From contig CAJQQJ010000134.1 of assembly GCA_905480445.1 (NCBI GenBank), forward strand, positions 1 through 8,094: DNA of 8,094 nt, written 5' to 3'. How positions within the stretch are numbered: the stretch's first letter is position 1; the number at the start of each line of letters is the position of its first letter. A program made the position numbers and the translations under genes. Source of the DNA: an uncultured Alphaproteobacteria bacterium. GTDB taxonomy: Bacteria; Pseudomonadota; Alphaproteobacteria; UBA7985; CAJQQZ01. Of the stretch, positions 1 to 5,772 are shown in pieces. Under the pieces are notes generated by a model. The model was given only the letters and a program-made list of their open reading frames with translations. It did not search any database and was not told the origin of the DNA.

Positions 1-803
1 TGGGTAAAACAACACTCGCCACTAACATCGCCTTTAACGCAGCCCGGCAGTCGGGTGCTGTGGTGGCTTTTTTCTCTCTAGAAATGTCAGGTGAGCAGCT
101 CACGACACGTATGTTGTCTGAACAAGCGGCAGTTCCGTCCGAAAAAATTCGCCGGGGTGAACTTTCAAATGATGAGTTTCAGCGGGTTGTAACCGCCAGC
201 CGCGACTTGGAAGACATTACCTATTTCATAGATGACACGCCCTCGATTCCTGTCAGTACGCTCAGAACGAGAGCACGTCGACTTAAACGCCAAAATGGCA
301 AGCTTGATTTGATCCTAGTTGACTACCTGCAGCTTATGCGCGGAACAGTCGGTGGTCGTGGCAGTGAGAATCGCGTCCAAGAAATTTCTGACATTACGCG
401 TGGTCTAAAGGGTATTGCGAAAGAATTGGACGTTCCCGTCATTGCCTTGTCACAGCTTTCACGCCAAGTTGAAAACCGCGAAGATAAACGGCCACAACTG
501 GCCGATCTTCGTGAATCAGGGTCCATCGAGCAGGATGCAGATGCGGTGATGTTTATTTACCGAGAGGAATACTATCTCCAAAAAGCCGAGCCGATGCAGA
601 AGCCTGAAGAGTCAGATATCAAGTTTCAAGAACGTTACGCAGAGTGGCAGGCGCGCTGTGAAGAAGTCTATGGAACTGCAAAAGTCATTGTTGCAAAGCA
701 ACGTCATGGCCCAACCGGCGATGTAGATCTGTTCTTCGACGGAGCGACCACAAGATTCACTGATTTAGTGCGTGAAGACCATCTACCTACGCAAACCTAT
801 TAA
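1..803 (+). CDS. dnaB: Replicative DNA helicase DnaB, C-terminal part (5' end outside window)
   Basis: DnaB is the hexameric 5'-3' helicase that unwinds DNA at the replication fork. The reading frame is open from base 3 and gives 266 residues; the N-terminal primase-interacting domain and linker lie upstream. The window opens inside Walker A (GKTTLATN, bases 3-26), followed by the FFSLEMS motif, Walker B with LILVDYLQLM (about 309-338), the LSQLSRQVENR segment (about 447-479), DLRESGSIEQDADAVMFIYREEYY and the arginine-finger region KQRHGPTG near the end. Together these identify the RecA-like DnaB family beyond reasonable doubt. Between IYREEYY and KVIVAKQRHG there is an extra segment of about 35 mostly charged residues that E. 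coli DnaB lacks; I recall such a segment in alphaproteobacterial homologues. The tail DLVREDHLPTQTY is a normal end. No intein is visible in the part present. alr follows 25 bases later. Confidence 0.97.
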   Translation, partial: GKTTLATNIAFNAARQSGAVVAFFSLEMSGEQLTTRMLSEQAAVPSEKIRRGELSNDEFQRVVTASRDLEDITYFIDDTPSIPVSTLRTRARRLKRQNGKLDLILVDYLQLMRGTVGGRGSENRVQEISDITRGLKGIAKELDVPVIALSQLSRQVENREDKRPQLADLRESGSIEQDADAVMFIYREEYYLQKAEPMQKPEESDIKFQERYAEWQARCEEVYGTAKVIVAKQRHGPTGDVDLFFDGATTRFTDLVREDHLPTQTY

Positions 804-816
804 ATCCGACAGACGC

Positions 817-822
817 GAAGGA
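817..822 (+). promoter_or_regulatory. Shine-Dalgarno site deciding the alr start
   Basis: GAAGGA lies 6 bases before the TTG at 829, an ideal distance. The in-frame ATG at 772 lies inside the last codons of dnaB, and the residues it would add (for example KTIYLRKPIKSD) do not look like the start of an alanine racemase. The site therefore favours TTG at 829. Confidence 0.65.
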
Positions 823-828
823 CAAACC

Positions 829-1941
829 TTGGCCCATAATCATTTTGACGCTTTTGCTCCCTCTCAGCTGCTTATAGATTTGGGCGCCATCCAGCGTAAT
901 TATCAACGCCTTCGTCAAGAGCTTGGCACGGTTGACTGCGCTGCTGTGGTCAAAGCGAATGGATACGGGCTGGGTGCAACCCGGGTTGTCGAGACGTTGA
1001 TGGAAGTAGGAGCGAAGAATTTTTTCTTTGCGCACCTTGCTGAGGCTCTAGAGGTCAGAGACAATATACCGACTGGAAGTTTTTATGTCTTCAACGGCCT
1101 GGGCCCAAAGGAAGAAACGACTTACCTCGATCATAACATTACACCAGTTCTAAACGATCTTGGTCAGCTCAAACATTGGAACGACTTTGCAGAGCAGCAG
1201 GGAACGCCCCTACACGCAGCCCTTAACATCGACACAGGCATGTCACGCTTAGGATTGTGCCAGACTGAAGTCCAACAGTTGATAGCAGATCCCGAAGAGT
1301 TCAAGAAACTATGCGACCCGCTAATTCTTTCCCACCTTTGTAGCGCTGACGACATTGATAGCCCGTCTAACGTGGCCCAGCTAGCAGAGTTTAGACAAGT
1401 CACCGCTCGCTTGCCTAAAGCGCGGCTGAGTTTCGCTAATTCCTCTGGCACATTCCGCGGCAAAGAATACCACTTCGATCTGGGTAGACCGGGCGTGGCA
1501 CTTTACGGCGTAAACCCTACCCCCGAAACGACAAATCCCATGGAACCTGTTGTAACTGTTCGCTGTCGTGTTCTGCAAACACGAACGATCCCATCTAACA
1601 GATCAGTTGGCTACGGTTGCACTTATGTTTCCGATAAGGAAACGAGAGTGGCCACAATTGCAATTGGCTACGCTGATGGATATCTCCGTGTCCGTGGTCG
1701 CCGCTCATCTGTTGTAATCAATGGCAAAAAAGCCGACATCATTGGACGTGTATCAATGGACACTGTTACCGTCGATGTCAGTGACTTTAGCGAAGAAGAA
1801 GTGCATACTGGCTCGTACGTATCTGTCATTGACGCTGTACACGATGTCGATAGACAAGCCAGAGAAGTTGGCACGATTGGGTATGAAGTTCTGACCAACC
1901 TGGGCCGCCGTTACGCCAGAGTCTACCAGGAGCCAAATTAG
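829..1941 (+). CDS. alr: Alanine racemase (TTG start)
   Basis: Alr is the PLP-dependent enzyme that interconverts L- and D-alanine in the cytoplasm, supplying D-alanine for peptidoglycan. From TTG 829 the product is 370 residues, normal for the family. Near the N-terminus AAVVKANGYGLG carries the PLP-binding lysine (K42). NIDTGMSRLGL, FANSSG and FDLGRPGVALYG follow in order; the arginine of RPG (R220) should contact the PLP ring nitrogen. In the C-terminal domain SVGYGCTY holds the catalytic tyrosine (Y262), followed by IGYADGY and GRVSMDTVTVDVSD, both family hallmarks. No key residue is missing. An ATG at 772 would add 19 residues and overlap dnaB; I prefer 829 because of the GAAGGA at 817-822. 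The stop is 2 bases from mlaE, so alr heads a tight alr-mlaE-mlaF-radA unit and may share transcription with dnaB. Whether it is the biosynthetic or a catabolic (DadX-type) racemase cannot be read from sequence, but this context favours biosynthetic. Confidence 0.95.
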   Translation: MAHNHFDAFAPSQLLIDLGAIQRNYQRLRQELGTVDCAAVVKANGYGLGATRVVETLMEVGAKNFFFAHLAEALEVRDNIPTGSFYVFNGLGPKEETTYLDHNITPVLNDLGQLKHWNDFAEQQGTPLHAALNIDTGMSRLGLCQTEVQQLIADPEEFKKLCDPLILSHLCSADDIDSPSNVAQLAEFRQVTARLPKARLSFANSSGTFRGKEYHFDLGRPGVALYGVNPTPETTNPMEPVVTVRCRVLQTRTIPSNRSVGYGCTYVSDKETRVATIAIGYADGYLRVRGRRSSVVINGKKADIIGRVSMDTVTVDVSDFSEEEVHTGSYVSVIDAVHDVDRQAREVGTIGYEVLTNLGRRYARVYQEPN

Positions 1942-1943
1942 GC

Positions 1944-2717
1944 ATGGAAACATTGCGCCGACTAGGCGAAGCAACACTCGCATTATTAACTGCAGTTGGC
2001 CGTTTGAGTCTTTTTGCAGCTAGCGGCATCTTTCATATTTTCAAGCCGCCCTTTCGATGGAAGATCGTCTTAAACCAGATGATCGAAGTAGGATTTTATT
2101 CCCTGCCAGTTGTTGGGCTAACCGCTATTTTTACCGGCATGGTGCTGGCTCTGCAGTCCTATACAGGTTTTGCTCGCTTTTCCGCCGAAAGTGCAATTCC
2201 CCAAGTAGTCGTTGTTTCTATCACTCGCGAGTTAGGGCCTGTCTTAGCTGGTTTGATGGTTGCTGGACGTGTGGGCGCGGCGATGGCCGCTGAAATCGGT
2301 ACAATGCGCGTAACAGAGCAATTGGATGCCCTCAAAACACTTTCAACAAACCCCATGTCGTTTTTGGTTGCCCCTCGATTGTTAGCGGGCCTCGTAACCC
2401 TGCCCATACTCGTCGCTGTGGCTGACGTGATCGGCGTTATGGGCGGCTATTTGGTTTCCATCTACAAGCTCGGGTTTAACCCCGCGACTTACCTGCACAA
2501 CACCATGCAATTCCTTGAGGTTCAGGACGTCGTTTCTGGCCTGGTGAAAGCGTCAGCCTTCGGATTTATTGTGACTTTGCTTGGTTGTTATCACGGTTAT
2601 CATTCAAAGGGTGGTGCACAAGGGGTTGGACAGGCGACAACAAATGCCGTTGTAACGGCTTCGATCCTGATCCTTTGTTCTAACTATGTTATAACTGAAC
2701 TCTTTTTCTCGAGATAA
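1944..2717 (+). CDS. mlaE: MlaE-type ABC transporter permease (phospholipid trafficking)
   Basis: This is an inner-membrane permease of the MlaE/YrbE family, the membrane part of the Mla complex that moves phospholipids between outer and inner membranes to maintain outer-membrane asymmetry. The 257-residue length is typical. The best signature is residues 97-130, beginning ELGPVLAGLMVAGRVGAAMA and ending TEQLDAL, the conserved cytoplasmic and coupling region of MlaE proteins. Hydrophobic segments lie at about 48-72, 86-115, 142-172, 196-216 and 232-252, with an amphipathic N-terminus. The ATG start is preceded by CAGGAG at 1927-1932, within the last codons of alr, and begins 2 bases after the alr stop. 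mlaF follows after 2 bases, so the two are a matched permease/ATPase pair. The periplasmic lipid-binding partner MlaD is not in the window. Related permeases in plants and actinobacteria (TGD1, YrbE) serve other lipids or sterols, so the exact substrate is inferred. Confidence 0.92.
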   Translation: METLRRLGEATLALLTAVGRLSLFAASGIFHIFKPPFRWKIVLNQMIEVGFYSLPVVGLTAIFTGMVLALQSYTGFARFSAESAIPQVVVVSITRELGPVLAGLMVAGRVGAAMAAEIGTMRVTEQLDALKTLSTNPMSFLVAPRLLAGLVTLPILVAVADVIGVMGGYLVSIYKLGFNPATYLHNTMQFLEVQDVVSGLVKASAFGFIVTLLGCYHGYHSKGGAQGVGQATTNAVVTASILILCSNYVITELFFSR

Positions 2718-2719
2718 TC

Positions 2720-3496
2720 ATGACCAGTTCAGTAAGCATATCGATACGAAATCTCCACAAATCCTTTGGATCAAAGCATGTCTTGAGAGGAATAAACCTC
2801 GATGTGAAAACCAATGAGTCATTGGTGATTATTGGCGGTTCTGGTTCTGGAAAATCCGTGCTCCTTAAATCTATTCTCGGTTTGATCGAACCTGACCAAG
2901 GGGAAATCTTGATCGATGGTCAAAATTGTCTGGAAATGTCGCGTGCTGATCGCGAAAATCTCATGGCTAAGTTTGGAATGTTGTTTCAAGGCGGTGCCTT
3001 ATTTGACTCACTGCCTGTTTGGGAAAACGTCAGTTTCAGGCCTTTAGTTGTTGAAGGAATGGACCGAGGTGAGGCGAAGGCTTTAGCTGTCGAAACCTTA
3101 AACAAAGTGGGCTTGGGCGCCGAAGTCGCAGACCTGTCACCGGCGGAACTGTCAGGCGGCATGCAAAAACGGGTTGGACTTGCACGCGCCATTTCATCCA
3201 AACCGTCCATTATTTTCTTCGATGAACCCACAACTGGTCTTGATCCGATCATGGCGGATGTGATCAACGATCTGATCAGAAAATCAGTTAATGACCTAGG
3301 TGCGACCGCTCTGTCTATTACTCATGATATGGCCAGTGCTAGAAAAATATCAGATAGAGTGGCGATGCTTTATCAAGGTGAGATGATTTGGGAAGGGCCA
3401 TCTTCTGACATCAATGACTCCGGCAATGATCACGTTGATCAATTCGTTCATGGACGTGCTGAAGGCCCCATCGCCATGCCCGTACTGAAAGGCTAA
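2720..3496 (+). CDS. mlaF: MlaF-type ABC transporter ATP-binding protein
   Basis: This is the cytoplasmic ATPase that should pair with the MlaE permease just upstream and power phospholipid transfer. In 258 residues it shows every ABC motif: Walker A GGSGSGKS (39-46), Q-loop glutamine in MLFQGGALFDSL (Q90), signature LSGGMQKRVGLARAI (144-158), Walker B IIFFDEPTTGLDP (164-176, catalytic glutamate E169) and the switch histidine in SITHDM (H202). The GGALFDSLPVWENV stretch after the Q-loop and the C-terminal QFVHGRAEGPI tail resemble MlaF rather than general amino-acid or sugar importers. The ATG lies 2 bases after the mlaE stop with only a weak upstream GAG, so translation is probably coupled. 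The gene ends 5 bases before radA, not before mlaD as in enterobacteria. No sign of damage. Confidence 0.93.
   Translation: MTSSVSISIRNLHKSFGSKHVLRGINLDVKTNESLVIIGGSGSGKSVLLKSILGLIEPDQGEILIDGQNCLEMSRADRENLMAKFGMLFQGGALFDSLPVWENVSFRPLVVEGMDRGEAKALAVETLNKVGLGAEVADLSPAELSGGMQKRVGLARAISSKPSIIFFDEPTTGLDPIMADVINDLIRKSVNDLGATALSITHDMASARKISDRVAMLYQGEMIWEGPSSDINDSGNDHVDQFVHGRAEGPIAMPVLKG
3487..3492 (+). promoter_or_regulatory. Shine-Dalgarno site for the radA TTG start
   Basis: GAAAGG overlaps the last two sense codons of mlaF and lies 9 bases before the TTG at 3502. It supports TTG as the true radA start and suggests that ribosomes finishing mlaF re-initiate on radA. Confidence 0.55.
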
Positions 3497-3501
3497 GCGC
3501 C

Positions 3502-4944
3502 TTGGCCAAACCCATCAAACAATTCGTTTGCCAATGTTGTGGCGCCTCCTTTCCTAAATGGGGCGGTAAATGCACCGGCTGTGGTACCTGGGACTCTCTT
3601 GTCGAGGAAGTACCACGAGACGTCATTCCAGGTGGTTTAGGCCAACAGAAGAAGATTTCCGCTCGTTCAAACCAAATCGAATTTTCATCCTTGGACGATG
3701 ACACCAAGGAAGTTGTTCGCTGGTCTTCTGGAATCGGTGAATTCGACCGCGTCACTGGCGGCGGCATTGTCCCTGGATCTGCTATACTTATCGGCGGCGA
3801 TCCAGGAATTGGGAAGTCAACTTTGCTGTTGCAGGTAGCAGCTCTTCTCACGACACCGAAAGACACGAAGCCGCTTAAAGTGGTTTACATCACTGGGGAA
3901 GAATCAGTTGACCAAGTACGCCTGCGGGCTTCGCGGCTTGGCGTTGAAAAAGCACCGGTTATGCTGGCCGCGGCAACCTCTGTCCGTGATATCGTCAATT
4001 CACTCGACCAAAATGATGCGCCTGATGTAGTCATTATCGATTCAATCCAAACACTCTACTTGGACTCACTAGAGTCCGCCCCTGGTACAGTTTCTCAGGT
4101 CAGAGGCTCCGCTCAAGAACTCATCCGTTTGGCGAAAACGCACGGGTTCGCCCTCTTCTTGGTTGGCCATGTCACCAAGGAAGGGACGATCGCCGGTCCA
4201 AAAGTTGTTGAACATATGGTCGATGCAGTGCTTCATTTTGAAGGCGATAGAAGTCATCACTTTAGAATCCTAAGAGCTGTCAAAAACCGCTTTGGTCCCA
4301 GTGATGAAATTGGTGTCTTTGAAATGGTCGAGAACGGCCTTGATGAAGTTAAAAATCCTTCGGCGCTCTTTCTGGCAGACCGCAACGAAGAAGTGAGCGG
4401 AGCGGCCGTCTTTGCTGGCATTGAAGGCACACGACCTGTCTTGGTTGAAATTCAAGTTCTGTTGTCCCCCTCGCCGCTTGGCACACCTCGTCGATCAGTG
4501 GTGGGTTGGGATAACAACCGTCTCTCAATGATTCTGGCAGTTCTCGAAACTCGCTGTGGCCTTTCTTTGGCCGGCAAGGATGTTTATTTGAACGTAGCCG
4601 GCGGACTACGGATACAAGAACCGGCTGCCGATTTAGCAGTCGCAGCTGCCATTTTGTCCGCCACAATCGATCATCCACTTGATCAAGAGACTGTCTTTTT
4701 TGGTGAAGTCGGTCTCTCTGGTGAAATCAGGGCCGTTTCATTGGCAGATATGCGCGCCAAGGAAGCCGAAAAACTTGGGTTCAAAGCTGCAGTAGCACCC
4801 AAACAAAAACGTAAGAAGAAATCGGCCAAACAGAAAGAGGCCACATCTTCGCTGCAAATACGCCCTTTTGCTCACCTAAATGATCTACTGCGTGATCTTG
4901 CCCGAAAGAAAGCGCCCAAAAAAGAAACAGATGTGATAGACTAA
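3502..4944 (+). CDS. radA: DNA repair and recombination protein RadA (Sms; TTG start)
   Basis: RadA is a RecA-like, DnaB-related ATPase that promotes branch migration and processing of recombination intermediates. The 480-residue product has the full domain order. An N-terminal zinc finger has CxxC pairs at C10/C13 and C24/C27 (FVCQCCG and KCTGCGTW). Walker A GGDPGIGKST is at 98-107 and Walker B VVIIDSIQT at about 177-184. HVTKEGTIAGPKVVEHMVD is at 223-241, the RadA-specific KNRFG motif is at 261-265, and a Lon-like C-terminal domain includes LNVAGGLRIQEPAADLAVA (363-381), where Lon has its catalytic serine and RadA normally does not. The start is TTG: MAKPIKQFVCQCCG is exactly where RadA proteins usually begin, and an SD-like GAAAGG lies 9 bases upstream. 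A lysine-rich stretch (434-446) and a basic tail (468-475) flank the last segment. The gene is coupled to mlaF (5-base gap) and followed by the only sizeable gap in the window. Confidence 0.96.
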   Translation: MAKPIKQFVCQCCGASFPKWGGKCTGCGTWDSLVEEVPRDVIPGGLGQQKKISARSNQIEFSSLDDDTKEVVRWSSGIGEFDRVTGGGIVPGSAILIGGDPGIGKSTLLLQVAALLTTPKDTKPLKVVYITGEESVDQVRLRASRLGVEKAPVMLAAATSVRDIVNSLDQNDAPDVVIIDSIQTLYLDSLESAPGTVSQVRGSAQELIRLAKTHGFALFLVGHVTKEGTIAGPKVVEHMVDAVLHFEGDRSHHFRILRAVKNRFGPSDEIGVFEMVENGLDEVKNPSALFLADRNEEVSGAAVFAGIEGTRPVLVEIQVLLSPSPLGTPRRSVVGWDNNRLSMILAVLETRCGLSLAGKDVYLNVAGGLRIQEPAADLAVAAAILSATIDHPLDQETVFFGEVGLSGEIRAVSLADMRAKEAEKLGFKAAVAPKQKRKKKSAKQKEATSSLQIRPFAHLNDLLRDLARKKAPKKETDVID

Positions 4945-5055
4945 AGGCATTGAATATCTGGCAGAGACTTGACCATGGCCGCAGTTAAGATTAGACAAAC
5001 GCGGCTTGCGTCGGAGAGCAGATGCCCGATGCCATCTATAGTTTGAGATGATTTG
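4945..5055 (+). other. Intergenic region radA-cvpA, probable promoter region
   Basis: This 111-base gap is far longer than any other between genes here (2 to 25 bases), so it is the natural place for a promoter serving cvpA-purF and the genes beyond. It holds a TTGACC box (4969-4974), a TATAGT box (5037-5042) without a good partner 16-18 bases upstream, a short direct repeat GATGCC/GATGCC (5021-5026 and 5028-5033), and an ATG-started 23-codon frame (4975-5046). No rho-independent terminator (GC-rich hairpin plus T-run) is visible for radA, so some read-through is likely. Confidence 0.45.
4969..4997 (+). promoter_or_regulatory. Candidate sigma-70-type promoter for cvpA-purF
   Basis: TTGACC (4969-4974, five of six matches to the -35 consensus) is followed after 17 bases by TAGACA (4992-4997), which matches TATAAT at only three positions. 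A weak -10 element with a good TTGAC-type -35 is common in alphaproteobacteria. Position in the only large gap supports it; the sequence match alone does not prove it. Confidence 0.25.
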
Positions 5056-5751
5056 ATGGACTCCTTACCGTTTAATATTATTGATGCTGTCGCCATTGGT
5101 GCGATTATGCTGTCAGCCATGTTTGCCTATTTTCGCGGCTTCGTACGTGAAATTTTGTCAATCGCAGCTTGGGCATTAGCAGCTTTTACAACACTTGCTC
5201 TTCTTGATTTCAGCAGAGATTTGATTAGCCAGTATGTGCCAATCCCCTTGGTTGCCAACGGCCTAGCTATTGGTGGTGTCTTTATCATTCTTTTGATTGT
5301 GTTTTCCGCTCTAGCGATCCCTCTTTGGTCGCTGATTGGTCACACTGGGTTAAGGCCAATTGACAGAGCCTTGGGTGTGATCTTTGGTTTTCTTCGCGGC
5401 GGCTTGCTCGTGATGGCTTTGTGGATTGGTTTTGCATGGTTAGTGCCAGAAGCCAGCCGACCAAAAATTATCGAGACTTCACGCGTGCTGCCTTACATTG
5501 ATGACGGTGCAAAGTCTCTCGTTGTTTGGGTTAGATCAATGCCCTACGGCTTTATCCAAACCGAAGGTACCCAAGGTATTCTTCAAGAGCTTCAGAATGC
5601 TTTAAACATCGAAAAGCCATCAAGTGACACAACCTTTCAATCATTGAACAACCCGCAGCCCCTTGTTCCAACAAGTGCGACAGAAACAGCGGGCTACAAT
5701 TCAACACAGCGCCAAGATTTCAGTCGTCTGCTAAATACGACCTCACAGTAG
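5056..5751 (+). CDS. cvpA: CvpA family inner-membrane protein
   Basis: CvpA proteins are small inner-membrane proteins named for a role in colicin V production in E. coli; their true function is uncertain, and the gene often sits beside purF. From ATG 5056 the product is 231 residues. Four hydrophobic segments lie at about 8-26, 34-52, 67-92 and 111-133. Family motifs are FAYFRGFVREILSIAAWALA after the first helix and LRPIDRALGVIFGFLRGG (99-116) before the last. After the membrane part comes a soluble tail of about 95 residues, rich in Q, N, S and T, ending in YNSTQRQDFSRLL, a tail pattern I associate with alphaproteobacterial members. An in-frame TTG at 5053 directly precedes the ATG; I prefer the ATG. 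GAG at 5045-5047 could serve as a weak ribosome site. purF begins 21 bases downstream, so both are probably on one transcript. The link to purine metabolism is contextual only. Confidence 0.88.
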   Translation: MDSLPFNIIDAVAIGAIMLSAMFAYFRGFVREILSIAAWALAAFTTLALLDFSRDLISQYVPIPLVANGLAIGGVFIILLIVFSALAIPLWSLIGHTGLRPIDRALGVIFGFLRGGLLVMALWIGFAWLVPEASRPKIIETSRVLPYIDDGAKSLVVWVRSMPYGFIQTEGTQGILQELQNALNIEKPSSDTTFQSLNNPQPLVPTSATETAGYNSTQRQDFSRLLNTTSQ

Positions 5752-5758
5752 AATTCTT

Positions 5759-5764
5759 TAAGGA
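5759..5764 (+). promoter_or_regulatory. Shine-Dalgarno site for purF
   Basis: TAAGGA lies 8 bases before the ATG at 5773 and just after the cvpA stop. It fixes the purF start and therefore the length of the propeptide removed before the catalytic cysteine (17 residues). Confidence 0.65.
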
Positions 5765-5772
5765 CCCGAAGC

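Noticed and set aside
772..828. ATG at 772 as the start of alr
   Set aside because: It would overlap the end of dnaB by 32 bases, the added residues do not look like Alr, and a well-spaced GAAGGA favours TTG 829.
3411..3866. 151-codon open frame on the - strand across the mlaF-radA junction
   Set aside because: It lies fully antisense to two strongly identified genes, has no recognisable motif and reads as a P/S/R-rich shadow of radA codons.
4349..4678. 109-codon open frame on the - strand inside radA
   Set aside because: Antisense to the conserved Lon-like domain of RadA; composition (R-, L- and P-rich) is that of a shadow frame.
4999..5011. ACGC-GGCTT-GCGT inverted repeat, with a half-site like that of the E. 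coli PurR box
   Set aside because: The stem is only 4 base pairs and the left half does not match the PurR palindrome. PurR of the LacI family is a gammaproteobacterial regulator, so the resemblance is probably chance.
4975..5046. 23-codon frame upstream of cvpA as a real peptide gene
   Set aside because: No good ribosome site, no regulatory codon run and no attenuator hairpin; short frames of this size arise by chance. Mentioned only as part of the intergenic region.
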